From Neisseria mucosa (GTDB taxonomy: Bacteria > Pseudomonadota > Gammaproteobacteria > Burkholderiales > Neisseriaceae), in contig CP028150.1 in NCBI GenBank assembly GCA_003028315.1, forward strand, positions 2,480,001-2,544,000: a stretch of DNA of 64,000 nt, read 5' to 3'. Below are positions 24,897-32,817 of the stretch, one piece after another. The notes under the pieces are model-generated. The model did no database searches. It was not told the DNA's origin and saw nothing but the letters and a program-made list of their open reading frames with translations. A program made the translations under genes and the position numbers. Within the stretch, counting starts at the first letter, position 1; every line of letters begins with the position of its first letter.

Positions 24897-25943
24897 ATGA
24901 ATGATTCGGTTGTCGCCGAGATTGTGAAAAACCAGCGCAAGTTGGAAGGCAAGCGTTGGTTGATTGTGTTGATGTTTTTAGCCATCGCCGCGGTCAGTTT
25001 CCTATTCGACATCGCCACCGGCCCTGCGATGACGGACACGCTGCCTGTCGGCGAAGTAGTCAATGTTTTGCTGGGCAAACCCGAAGTCGATGAAATGAAC
25101 CGCCTGATTGTGATGGATTTGCGCCTGCCGATTGCGGTGATGGCGCTGGTAGTCGGTGCGGCTTTGGGCGTCGGTGGGGCGGAGATTCAGACGCTGTTGA
25201 ACAACCCGATGGCCAGCCCTTATACGCTGGGTTTGGCGGCGGCGGCGGGTTTGGGCGCGTCGGTAGTGATTGCGTTCGGCGGTTTCGGGCTGCCTGAAAC
25301 GGTCGCCGTCCCCATCGGCGCGTTTGTGATGACCATGCTGGCTTCGGGTATCTTGTTTCTGTTTGCCTCGGCGCGCCGCTTCAACTCGGCGATGTTGGTG
25401 CTGGTGGGGATTGCGCTTTTGTTTCTGTTTCAGTCGATTTTGTCGCTGATTCAGTTTATCGCCGCGCCTGAGATTTCGCAGCAGATTTTGTTTTGGCTGT
25501 TCGGCAGCCTGACCAAGGCGACTTGGGAGACGGTTGCGGTTACGGCGGCGGTTACGGCGGTGTGCGTGCTGTTGCTTTCGCGTGATGTGTGGAAGCTGAC
25601 CGCGCTGCGTTTGGGTGAAGAACGCGCCGTCGGGCTGGGCATCAATCTGCAACTTTTGCGCCTGAAAACGCTGGTGTTGGTGGCGGTGATGACGGCGACG
25701 GCAATCAGTTTCGTCGGCGTGATCGGCTTTATCGGACTGGTCGCGCCGCATGTGGCGCGGATTCTTTTGGGCGAAGACCAACGCTTTTTCCTGCCCGGCG
25801 CGATGCTGGCGGGGGCGGCGTTTTTATCGGTCGCCAGCGTGTTGTCCAAGGTGATTATCCCTGGCGCGCTGTTTCCTGTGGGCATCGTTACGTCGTTTGT
25901 CGGCGTACCGTTTTTCTTTTGGATTGTATTGTCCAAGCGGTAA
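24897..25943 (+). CDS. FecCD-family ABC transporter permease
   Basis: A 348-residue inner-membrane protein with about 10 helices. Family signatures: RLPIAVMALVVGAALGVGGAEIQTLLNNPMASPYTLGL near residues 75-115 (FecCD entry loop) and GFIGLVAPHVARILLGEDQR near residue 280 (coupling helix that contacts the ATPase). The permease works as a homodimer, so one gene suffices. It is followed 72 bases later by the second binding protein and then the ATPase, giving a complete importer. Confidence 0.93.
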   Translation: MNDSVVAEIVKNQRKLEGKRWLIVLMFLAIAAVSFLFDIATGPAMTDTLPVGEVVNVLLGKPEVDEMNRLIVMDLRLPIAVMALVVGAALGVGGAEIQTLLNNPMASPYTLGLAAAAGLGASVVIAFGGFGLPETVAVPIGAFVMTMLASGILFLFASARRFNSAMLVLVGIALLFLFQSILSLIQFIAAPEISQQILFWLFGSLTKATWETVAVTAAVTAVCVLLLSRDVWKLTALRLGEERAVGLGINLQLLRLKTLVLVAVMTATAISFVGVIGFIGLVAPHVARILLGEDQRFFLPGAMLAGAAFLSVASVLSKVIIPGALFPVGIVTSFVGVPFFFWIVLSKR

Positions 25944-26015
25944 GTTTTTTCGGACGGTCTTTTGTTGCGACGGGGTCGTCTGAAACTGTTTTTTTTTATT
26001 TTACAGAGAGAACCA

Positions 26016-27239
26016 ATGAAACCTATTTGCCGTATTTTAACCGCCGCCTTGTTCAGTCTTGCCGTGCAGGGTGTTTGTGCCGAAGTGAAAACGCTTACCG
26101 ATGTACGCGGGCGCGAAGTGCGGGTCGATGTGCCTGCCAAACGTGTGGTGCTGGGCTTTTATTATCCTGATTATATTGCCGTATCCGGTGTCGATAAATT
26201 TAACAATGTGGTCGGTATTTCGCGCGAATTTTGGGAGAAATTCAACCCCGGCAGTTGGTCGCTCTACCGCGCCAAAATCCCTTCGCTGCAAAACATCGGC
26301 GACATCGGCAATGTGAACGCCGGTACATTTTCGTTTGAGAAAACCTTGGCAATGAAACCCGATGTGGTGGTGTTGGCGGATTGGCAGTATGACGTGTTGA
26401 AAGAAGAAATGCCGCGTTTCGAAAAAGCCGGCATTCCGGTGGTTGTGGTCGATTTCAATGCGCAAACGGTCGAACGCCATACCGCCAGTGCCAAACTTTT
26501 CGGCGAAATCGCCGGTACGCCGGAGCGTGCAGGGCAGGTTGCCGACGAATACGCCCAAGGCATGGCCGACATTCAAAAACGCGTGGCCGAAGCGGGCAAG
26601 CCCAAGCCGAAAATCTATATCGAGTTCGGAGACAAGGGTCCTGCCGAACATAGCTTTACTTTCGGCAAAAATATGTGGGGTGCGATTGCCGATACAGTGG
26701 GCGGCGACAATATTGCCGCAGCCTTCATCAAAGACTGGGGGGCGATTAATCCCGAGCAGTTTCTTGCCGCCAAGCCCGACGTTGTGATTATTTCCGGCAC
26801 CGAATCCGGACTGAAGCAGCCGACGGCAATGGCGATGGGCATCGGCATCGAAGCCGCCGAAGCGCAAAAACGCTTACAGGGTTTCATCCGGCGTGCCGGT
26901 TGGGCGGAAATTCCCGCTGTCCGAAACGGCCGTGTGTTCGGCATTTACCATACTGCTTCGCGTTCGCTTTCCGATTTGGCATCCGCCCAATTTATCGCCA
27001 AAGCGTTGTATCCCGAAGCCTTTGCCGATGTGAATCCGGAAGAGACCTACCGTGAATTCCACCGTAAATACCTGCCAGTCGAGCCGCAGGGTACTTTCTT
27101 TATCCGTTTGGGTTGCGACGGTTTGGAAGACTGCAACAAACAAGCGGCTGCCGACACTGTTGCGGCATCAGCCGAAACCGTCGCCGAACCGTCACTATGG
27201 CAACGTATTAAAAACTGGTTTGCCGCCCTCTTTGCTTAA
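26016..27239 (+). CDS. ABC transporter periplasmic binding protein 2 with unusual C-terminal tail
   Basis: A 407-residue exported protein (signal MKPICRILTAALFSLAVQGVCA) related along its length to binding protein 1 of the same operon: KRVVLGFYYPDY, VLADWQYDVL and FGDKGPAEHSFTFGKNMWG all have close matches there. It has about 45 extra C-terminal residues with a Cys pair (RLGCDGLEDCNK), an Ala/Thr linker and a final amphipathic helix SLWQRIKNWFAALFA that could rest on a membrane. The start is the ATG after AGAGAG. Only 12 bases separate it from the ATPase gene. Confidence 0.85.
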   Translation: MKPICRILTAALFSLAVQGVCAEVKTLTDVRGREVRVDVPAKRVVLGFYYPDYIAVSGVDKFNNVVGISREFWEKFNPGSWSLYRAKIPSLQNIGDIGNVNAGTFSFEKTLAMKPDVVVLADWQYDVLKEEMPRFEKAGIPVVVVDFNAQTVERHTASAKLFGEIAGTPERAGQVADEYAQGMADIQKRVAEAGKPKPKIYIEFGDKGPAEHSFTFGKNMWGAIADTVGGDNIAAAFIKDWGAINPEQFLAAKPDVVIISGTESGLKQPTAMAMGIGIEAAEAQKRLQGFIRRAGWAEIPAVRNGRVFGIYHTASRSLSDLASAQFIAKALYPEAFADVNPEETYREFHRKYLPVEPQGTFFIRLGCDGLEDCNKQAAADTVAASAETVAEPSLWQRIKNWFAALFA

Positions 27240-27251
27240 AGGCCGTCTGAA

Positions 27252-28019
27252 ATGTTAAAACTTGAAAACGTCCATATCCGGCGCGGTGATTATGTGGTCG
27301 CCGACAATATCGATTTGACGCTGGAACAAGGCAAAGTCTATTCCGTGCTCGGCCCGAACGGCACGGGCAAATCCTCGCTGATGAAAACGATTTTCGGCGA
27401 AGTGGCGCACAAAGGCACCATCCACTACGGCGACGAAGCGTTGAGCAAAATCCACCTGCAAAGCTGGCGCAAACGCATAGGCTATATGCCGCAGGACACC
27501 GCCGCCGAAGCCTCGCTGACCGCACTGGAAGTCGTGTTGCTCGGCCGCATGGACGCGCTGCACATGCACGTCGGCGACGAACTGCTGCACGAAGCCGCAA
27601 GTATCATGGCGGAGCTAGGCATCGGCCATCTGGCGCACCGCGACGTCATGCGGCTTTCCGGCGGACAGCGGCAGCTCGTGATGTTTGCCCAAGTCATGCT
27701 GCGCCGCCCCGAAATCCTGATGCTGGACGAACCGGTCAGCGCGCTGGATATGCACCACCAGTTGAACCTCTTGGAGCGCGTGGTGCAATACACGCACGAA
27801 CACAATCTGGTTACGCTGATGGTGTTGCACGATTTGAGCCTCGCCGCGCAGTTTTCAGACGGCGTGATTCTGCTCGGCGAAGGCAAAGTACAGGCGCAGG
27901 GCGCGCCGCAGGACGTGTTGCAGGCGGACATGATCGGCAGGCTGTATAAAGTGGACATCGAACTTTTATACGACAGCAAAGGCCTGCCCGTTATTCGCCC
28001 GATGCGGCAGAGTGCGTAA
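27252..28019 (+). CDS. ABC transporter ATP-binding protein (FepC/BtuD type)
   Basis: A 255-residue cytosolic ATPase: Walker A GPNGTGKSS, Q-loop YMPQDTA, signature LSGGQRQL, Walker B ILMLDEP, D-loop SALD and H-loop VLHD. It powers the FecCD permease encoded two genes upstream. The ATG follows directly on an uptake sequence of the GGCCGTCTGAA variant (27240-27251), unlike the GGTCGTCTGAA form dominating the window, so no usual Shine-Dalgarno is present and translation may be coupled to the preceding gene. Confidence 0.95.
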   Translation: MLKLENVHIRRGDYVVADNIDLTLEQGKVYSVLGPNGTGKSSLMKTIFGEVAHKGTIHYGDEALSKIHLQSWRKRIGYMPQDTAAEASLTALEVVLLGRMDALHMHVGDELLHEAASIMAELGIGHLAHRDVMRLSGGQRQLVMFAQVMLRRPEILMLDEPVSALDMHHQLNLLERVVQYTHEHNLVTLMVLHDLSLAAQFSDGVILLGEGKVQAQGAPQDVLQADMIGRLYKVDIELLYDSKGLPVIRPMRQSA

Positions 28020-28141
28020 CTTAACCGCCGCCGTCATTCCAATGGACTCCCGCCCGCGCGAGGATGACGACGGTTGAAAATCAACAATCCGTTCCTGAAA
28101 TGTCGGATTTGAGCATCCGACCTGCGATCTCCTGCAACTTA

Positions 28142-28174
28142 TCCCCTCGCCCGCGGGAGAGGGTTAGGGAGAGG
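28142..28174. repeat. CCCTCTCCC-family repeat
   Basis: A hairpin unit CCCTCGCCCGCGGGAGAGGG followed by TTAGGGAGAGGG, between the ATPase gene and pseudoazurin. Same family as 24598-24774 and 37690-37810. Confidence 0.5.
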
Positions 28175-28247
28175 GCGGTAAGCCCAAGGCTTACCTCTTC
28201 GACTCATCAACCCTCCCATATTTTTTATCCTTAGAAAGGACTCCCCC

Positions 28248-28679
28248 ATGAAAAAATCCCTCTTCCTCCTGATGCTGACCGCTTCCCTCGGTGCATACGC
28301 CGCCAACCACGAAGTCAAAATGCTCGACAATGGCAAAGACGGCAGCATGGTGTTCGAACCCGGCTACGTCAACGCCAAAGTCGGCGACACCGTAACCTTC
28401 AAAGCCGCCAACAAAGGCCACTGGGTGCAAAGCAAAGCCTTGCCTGACGGCGTTGCCGACTTCCTGTCCGAAGACGGCAAAGACTTCACCCTCAAACTCG
28501 ACAAAGAAGGCGTGTACGTCTATACCTGCCCACCGCACCGCATGATGAACATGAGCGGCGTGATTCAGGTCGGCAAACCGGTGAACAAAGCCAAAGCGCA
28601 AGCCGTTGTGGACGAACTGGAAAACCGCGCCATGCAGAGCAAGGGTCGTCTGAAAAAATACATGCAGCAGGTCAAATAA
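28248..28679 (+). CDS. Pseudoazurin (periplasmic type 1 copper protein)
   Basis: A 143-residue protein with signal peptide MKKSLFLLMLTASLGAYA and a cupredoxin fold. The type 1 copper ligands are His58 (KGHWVQ), Cys94 and His97 (YTCPPH) and Met102, with the pseudoazurin Cys+3/Cys+8 spacing. It carries electrons in the periplasm, classically to copper nitrite reductase. The C-terminal tail ends KGRLKKYMQQVK, where KGRLKK is encoded by an in-frame uptake sequence at 28645-28656. AAAGGA precedes the ATG. Cytochrome or nitrite reductase genes are not in the window. Confidence 0.93.
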   Translation: MKKSLFLLMLTASLGAYAANHEVKMLDNGKDGSMVFEPGYVNAKVGDTVTFKAANKGHWVQSKALPDGVADFLSEDGKDFTLKLDKEGVYVYTCPPHRMMNMSGVIQVGKPVNKAKAQAVVDELENRAMQSKGRLKKYMQQVK

Positions 28680-28693
28680 ACCGCCGCACAAAC

Positions 28694-28738
28694 AAAAGGT
28701 CGTCTGAAACCGCTTTCCCGTTTTCAGACGACCTTTTG
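28694..28738. terminator. Uptake-sequence hairpin between pseudoazurin and convergent LysR gene
   Basis: AAAAGGTCGTCTGAAA and TTTTCAGACGACCTTTT flank about 14 bases, between two convergent genes. Confidence 0.75.
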
Positions 28739-28758
28739 CCAACCTTCATCCCCAATCC

Positions 28759-29655
28759 TCATTCCCCTTCCGCTGAAATCTTCTCGTTCAGAAAATCGAT
28801 AAAACTGCGCACCTTCGCGCTCAAAAACGCCCTGTCCACATAAACCGCGTTTAATTGCTCGGTCCGCACCCGATATTCCGGCAGCAGGCTGACCAACCTG
28901 CCTTCCTTCAAATCCTGTCTGGCGGACCACAACGGCTGATAGGCGATGCCCGCGCCCGCCCTGACCAATTCGCGGATCATCAGCGTATTGTCGCTTTGAA
29001 TCACCGGATTGAGCGTCAGAATACTTTTTTCACCCGTTTCCCGATGGGTGATTTCCAAATTGCGCTGGTCGGTGTAGGTCGGCAGGATGGCGGGATGGCG
29101 CATGACCTCTTCGGGCGTTTGCGGTTTGCCGTGTTTCGCCAGATACTCGGGCGAGGCAAGCAGGACGAATTGGATTTGCGCCAGCGGCTTGACGATAAGC
29201 GAGGGCGACAAGGTTTTTGCCACGCGCAAGGCAAGGTCGAAGCCTTCGGCAATCAAATCGACGTGGCGGTTGTCGAGCACCAGATCGAGCGTGACTTCGG
29301 GATAGCGTTCGCGGTATTCCGCCAGCCAAGTGCCGATTAAATTGCCCGCAAACCAAAGCGGCATGGTTACGCGCAACATGCCCTGCGGCGTGTCCGCCCC
29401 GCCTGCCGCCTTTTGCGCGGCGGTGTCGAGCGTATCGAGCGCGTAGCTGCATTGGCGGTAGTATTCTTCGCCCGCTTCGGTCAGGTGGAGGTTGCGGCTG
29501 TTGCGGTGCAGCAGCTTGGCCTTAATCGAATTTTCCAGATGGCTGACGTGTTTGCTCGCCATCGCGGTAGAAATATCAAGCTGCTCGGCCGCGCGGGTGA
29601 AGCTGCCGCTTTGGACGACTTGGCGGAAAACTTTGAGGCTGAACAGGGTATCCAT
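28759..29655 (-). CDS. LysR-family regulator (divergent from doxX/nitroreductase genes)
   Basis: A 298-residue regulator. The N-terminal winged HTH reads FRQVVQSGSFTRAAEQLDISTAMASKHVSHLE; a periplasmic-binding-like effector domain follows from about residue 90 (TPQGMLRVTMPLWFAGNLI). It is transcribed away from the DoxX-like gene, with a 123-bp shared control region carrying a dyad at 29714-29732. LysR proteins usually control the divergent gene, so DoxX and possibly the nitroreductase are the likely targets. The effector is unknown. Confidence 0.88.
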   Translation of the reverse strand: MDTLFSLKVFRQVVQSGSFTRAAEQLDISTAMASKHVSHLENSIKAKLLHRNSRNLHLTEAGEEYYRQCSYALDTLDTAAQKAAGGADTPQGMLRVTMPLWFAGNLIGTWLAEYRERYPEVTLDLVLDNRHVDLIAEGFDLALRVAKTLSPSLIVKPLAQIQFVLLASPEYLAKHGKPQTPEEVMRHPAILPTYTDQRNLEITHRETGEKSILTLNPVIQSDNTLMIRELVRAGAGIAYQPLWSARQDLKEGRLVSLLPEYRVRTEQLNAVYVDRAFLSAKVRSFIDFLNEKISAEGE

Positions 29656-29713
29656 GTTTTCTTTTAGGGAAACGTTGTATCAATAAAAGAAGTATATATC
29701 TACCGGCAGTAAT

Positions 29714-29732
29714 TATCTATACTGCACAGATA
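29714..29732. promoter_or_regulatory. Candidate LysR operator (T-N11-A type dyad)
   Basis: TATCT and AGATA are separated by 9 bases in the intergenic space between the LysR gene and the DoxX gene. This fits the LysR T-N11-A rule and lies about 50-65 bases upstream of the DoxX ATG. Confidence 0.4.
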
Positions 29733-29778
29733 AGATTAGTTTTCATTTAACCCCCGCATTTTTGATAAGGAGAACCCC

Positions 29779-30180
29779 ATGTCTGCAACCTGCGCCCGTA
29801 TCCAACCTATTTTATTGTCCGTTTTGCGTATCGTAACCGCCTACCTCTTCCTCCTGCACGGTACGTCGAAATTCTTCGGCTTCCCGACATCCATGGGCGG
29901 CGGCTCGCCCGAAGGCTTGATGCTGGTGGCAGGCATTTTGGAAATCGTCGGCGGCATCCTGTTGATTCTCGGACTGTTTACCCGTCCCGCCGCCTTCATC
30001 CTGTCCGGTCAGATGGCGGCTGCCTATTTCATGGCACACGCCTCCCAAGGTTCGGCGCTGTTCCCGCTTGCCAACGGCGGCGAATCGGCAGTATTGTTCT
30101 GCTTCGTGTTCCTCTATCTCGCAGCAGCCGGCGGCGGCTCATTGGCATTGGACAACCTGTTCGGCAAAAACAAATCCTGA
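29779..30180 (+). CDS. DoxX-family membrane protein
   Basis: A 133-residue protein with four membrane helices and the DoxX pattern RIVTAYLFLLHGTSKFFGFP, GILEIVGGILLILGLFTRPAAF and QMAAAYFMAHA. Family members are linked to quinone or thiol redox balance; the exact role is unsettled. AAGGAG is 9 bases before the ATG. It is probably induced by the divergent LysR regulator, and a nitroreductase gene follows 96 bp later, suggesting a response to quinones or electrophiles. Confidence 0.88.
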   Translation: MSATCARIQPILLSVLRIVTAYLFLLHGTSKFFGFPTSMGGGSPEGLMLVAGILEIVGGILLILGLFTRPAAFILSGQMAAAYFMAHASQGSALFPLANGGESAVLFCFVFLYLAAAGGGSLALDNLFGKNKS

Positions 30181-30276
30181 TAGACCCAAAGGTCGTCTGA
30201 AAACAAGCAAAGCGGGTTTTACGAATAGATTTCCAAACCCGCCAACCGATTAAACATCAATCAAAGGAAAAACAAA

Positions 30277-30882
30277 ATGACTTATCAAACCTTACAACAA
30301 GCGGCAGAAACCCGCCGTTCCATTTACGCGCTGAACAAAAACCTGCCCATCAGCAACGAAGAAATCAGCGAAATCGTCAAACATGCCGTTTTGCACACAC
30401 CTTCTTCCTTCAACTCGCAATCCACCCGCGTCGTCGTCCTCTTCGGCGAAGAACACGGCAAAGTGTGGCAATTCGTTGAAGACGCATTGCGCGCCATCGT
30501 GCCTGCCGAACAATTCGAGCCGACCGCGCAAAAATTAAACCTGTTCAAAGCAGGCGCGGCGACCATTTTGTTCTTCGAAGACCAAAACGTCGTCAAAGGC
30601 CTGCAAGAGCAGTTCCCTTCTTATGCCGCCAACTTCCCCGTTTGGGCGGACCATGCGAACGCGATGACGCAATACGCCGTCTGGACAACGCTTGCCGCCG
30701 CCGGCGTGGGCGCGAACCTGCAACACTACAACCCGCTGCCCGACGCCGCCATCGCCAAAGAATGGAACCTGCCCGAAAGCTGGCTTCTGCGCGCGCAAAT
30801 GGTTATCGGCGGCATCGAAGCGCCTGCCGGTGAAAAAACCTTCGAACCGGTGGAAAACCGTTTGAAAGTGTTCGGCGCATAA
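30277..30882 (+). CDS. Nitroreductase-family oxidoreductase (HBN1-like)
   Basis: A 201-residue FMN-dependent cytosolic enzyme. The FMN phosphate-binding motif is ETRRSIYAL near residue 12; HTPSSFNSQSTRVVVLFG and WTTLAAAGVGANLQHYNP are typical of the Frm2/HBN1-like nitroreductase branch. These reduce nitro and quinone compounds with NAD(P)H. A lone uptake sequence (30188-30204) separates it from DoxX; AAAGGA is 10 bases before the ATG. Confidence 0.88.
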   Translation: MTYQTLQQAAETRRSIYALNKNLPISNEEISEIVKHAVLHTPSSFNSQSTRVVVLFGEEHGKVWQFVEDALRAIVPAEQFEPTAQKLNLFKAGAATILFFEDQNVVKGLQEQFPSYAANFPVWADHANAMTQYAVWTTLAAAGVGANLQHYNPLPDAAIAKEWNLPESWLLRAQMVIGGIEAPAGEKTFEPVENRLKVFGA

Positions 30883-30898
30883 TTGCCCGTCAAACAAA

Positions 30899-30941
30899 AA
30901 AGGTCGTCTGAAAACCAACTTCGGTTTCAGACGACCTTTGT
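30899..30941. terminator. Uptake-sequence hairpin between nitroreductase and convergent yggX
   Basis: AAGGTCGTCTGAAA and TTTCAGACGACCTTT pair around about 13 bases, 17 bases after the nitroreductase stop and 20 bases from the yggX stop. Confidence 0.75.
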
Positions 30942-30960
30942 CATTCAAAACAGCTTGCGC

Positions 30961-31233
30961 TTATTCTTGCGGAGGGACATAACCCTGAACAGCATCCGCG
31001 CCGTCTCCGAAGAAATACTGCTCCATCTGTTGCGCCAAATATTCGCGCGCGCGCGGGTCGGCAAGGCTCAGGCGGTTTTCGTTAATCAGCATGGTTTGAT
31101 GGCGCGTCCACGCATTCCAAGCCTCTTGGGACACATTTTCAAAAATACGCTTGCCCAGCTCGTTGGGCAGTGGCGGGAATTTCATACCTTCGGCCTCTTT
31201 GCCGAGTTTGACGCAGTGAACCATACGGGTCAT
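30961..31233 (-). CDS. yggX: Fe(II)-trafficking / oxidative-protection protein YggX
   Basis: A 90-residue cytosolic protein starting MTRMVHCVKLGKEAEGMKF, the family N-terminus with the conserved Cys. LPNELGKRIFENVSQEAWNAWTRHQTMLINE and ARQYL-type segments complete the fold; length equals that of E. coli YggX (91). It protects Fe-S clusters and eases iron handling under oxidative stress. The start at 31233 is preferred over an ATG 15 bases upstream because family members begin there. Confidence 0.95.
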   Translation of the reverse strand: MTRMVHCVKLGKEAEGMKFPPLPNELGKRIFENVSQEAWNAWTRHQTMLINENRLSLADPRAREYLAQQMEQYFFGDGADAVQGYVPPQE

Positions 31234-31398
31234 GGCGGCTTCCTTCATGATGGTGTTTCAGACAGCGCGTATTTTATCGTATTGCCTATTTATAGGAAAG
31301 GCTGCGAAAAACGGGCAAAATCTGCCTAATACGCCGCTTTTTAATTCAATACAAAACATATGTTTATAAAAATAATATACAGCGCATCGAAATAAACC

Positions 31399-31427
31399 TT
31401 GCGTTAAAACGCTGTTTTTGGTTTAAT
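31399..31427 (+). promoter_or_regulatory. Sigma-70 promoter of tRNA-Phe
   Basis: TTGCGT at 31399-31404, a 17-base spacer and TTTAAT at 31422-31427 put the start point near 31434, about 19 bases before the tRNA. A-rich sequence at 31360-31398 could serve as an UP element. Confidence 0.55.
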
Positions 31428-31452
31428 GCACATCTCGCAACGAAACAGCGAA

Positions 31453-31528
31453 GGCCAGATAGCTCAGTTGGTAGAGCAACGGATTGAAAATCCGTGTGTC
31501 GGCGGTTCGATTCCGCCTCTGGCCACCA
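31453..31528 (+). tRNA. tRNA-Phe (GAA)
   Basis: A 76-nt cloverleaf with acceptor GGCCAGA/TCTGGCC, D-arm GCTC..GAGC, anticodon loop TTGAAAA (anticodon GAA), T-arm CGGCGGTTCGATTCCGCC and encoded CCA. It has its own promoter and terminator and stands alone. Confidence 0.97.
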
Positions 31529-31533
31529 AAACA

Positions 31534-31558
31534 AACCGCCTCAGGCGGTTATTTTTTT
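31534..31558 (+). terminator. Intrinsic terminator of tRNA-Phe
   Basis: AACCGCC and GGCGGTT pair around TCA and are followed by AT7, starting six bases after the CCA end. Confidence 0.85.
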
Positions 31559-31766
31559 GCCCACTTCCTAGAATTATTTCTCATTTTTCAAGGTCGTCTG
31601 AAACAAGTTCTACGGGTTCCGCCGAAAGAAATGTTCAGACGACCTTTCCCTTCTTTATGAATCATTTCAATTAATCCATCACCAAAACATCTCAATAAGG
31701 ACAGATTAAATTGCGGCGTGCGGCAACACCAGCCGTGTTTACTATGCTTCTTAACTAAAAACAAAC

Positions 31767-31786
31767 ATTCTTATCCTATTCTTATC
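31767..31786 (+). promoter_or_regulatory. Direct repeat, possible Fur/regulator site upstream of the Slam cargo gene
   Basis: ATTCTTATC occurs twice with an 11-base period (31767-31775 and 31778-31786), about 170 bases before the cargo ATG. The word is close to half of a Fur box and to the arm of the Fur-like site at 23203-23221. The rest of 31650-31955 holds an uptake-sequence pair (31591-31648) and no gene. Regulation by iron or heme would suit the function, but this is inference. Confidence 0.3.
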
Positions 31787-31955
31787 TCATTCCAACGTTC
31801 TCCAAAACATCCGCTAATTCTCCTCTAACACTCCCCCTCTAGAATGATGTTCAGAAAAAGAAAAACAAGTCTCCTCACATAACGATAGTCTGCTCACACT
31901 GACACGGACGGAACATCATTTTCCCCACCATCGTTTTTCCCCTAAGGAGCGTATC

Positions 31956-32696
31956 ATGAAACTGAATCTGCAAAAAACCACCGCTGCTGTTTTGGCTGTT
32001 TTGTTCAGCGCAGGCGTATTTGCCGCCAACAATGCCTACAATCCATTTGATTACGGTTACCAAAACCACAAATACGGCAAAAAATGGGGCAAACCCGCAT
32101 CTGAAGCCGAAGGCGAAAAAGTGATGAAACACGCTGCCTACCGTTCAGGCGTGCACTACACCAACGTCAACCGCATGCCCGGCAATGTAGACCACAACGG
32201 CGTGAAAACCGTACAGGTCAACGACGCATACACCCGTCAAAACCTCGGCCGCTATGCATTCAACACCATCAAGAGCGGTGGCTCTGAAGTGTACTACGGT
32301 GAGTGGGTCGGTAAAGAATACGCCAAAGGCACCAACCGCGGCGTTTTCTACTCAGGCGACAAACGCGCTACCTCTATGCCGGTATCCGGTGTAGCCAACT
32401 ACGCCGTCAAAGGTATCAACAACTACACCGGCAACAACCCGATGGTCGGTACTTTGCGCGCAGACTTCGGTCAACGCGTCTTGGCAGGTTCTATGAAAAA
32501 CAACGCTGTACAGATGGACATCCATTCCCGCATCAAACCGTCCAGCGCATCGTTTGAAGGCTACGCCCGCGCCAACGGCCACTTCGGTAAAACCGAAGGC
32601 CACTTCTTCGGTCACAACGCAAGCGCGCTGGCCGGTGTTGCCAAGTTTAAAACCGACCGCAACTTGGATACGGCATACGGCGGTGTAAAACGCTAA
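31956..32696 (+). CDS. Slam-dependent secreted hemophilin-like protein
   Basis: A 246-residue protein with signal peptide ending SAGVFA|ANNAY. There is no lipobox Cys, so it is not a lipoprotein. The N-terminal part is Tyr/Lys/His rich (HKYGKKW, HAAYRSGVHYTNV). The C-terminal ~100 residues, from GTLRADFGQRVLAGSMKNN to GHFFGHNASALAGVAKF, have the small beta-barrel pattern of Slam cargo (TbpB/HphA-type handle). The gene for a Slam exporter follows 121 bp later. By analogy with HphA of Acinetobacter it may be a soluble heme-binding protein; binding has to be shown. AAGGAG is 10 bases before the ATG. Confidence 0.7.
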   Translation: MKLNLQKTTAAVLAVLFSAGVFAANNAYNPFDYGYQNHKYGKKWGKPASEAEGEKVMKHAAYRSGVHYTNVNRMPGNVDHNGVKTVQVNDAYTRQNLGRYAFNTIKSGGSEVYYGEWVGKEYAKGTNRGVFYSGDKRATSMPVSGVANYAVKGINNYTGNNPMVGTLRADFGQRVLAGSMKNNAVQMDIHSRIKPSSASFEGYARANGHFGKTEGHFFGHNASALAGVAKFKTDRNLDTAYGGVKR

Positions 32697-32730
32697 AATC
32701 CCTAGTTAAGTAAAATGAGTTAAGTAAAAT

Positions 32731-32756
32731 AAAGCCTGCTTCACGCAGGCTTTTTT
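32731..32756 (+). terminator. Intrinsic terminator/attenuator between Slam cargo and Slam gene
   Basis: AAGCCTGC at 32732-32739 pairs with GCAGGCTT at 32745-32752 around TTCAC, with T6. It can end cargo transcripts and leave low readthrough into the Slam gene, as expected when cargo must outnumber exporter. An uptake sequence (32781-32793) follows. Confidence 0.8.
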
Positions 32757-32817
32757 AAACACCAGCCCGCCAACCTTCTCAAGGTCGTCTGAAACCGCCG
32801 ACCGGAAAGCCGACACC

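Noticed and set aside
25989..25997. T9 run before binding protein 2 as a phase-variation tract
   Set aside because: It lies inside an operon between genes and not in a reading frame or promoter spacer, so length change would have little expected effect.
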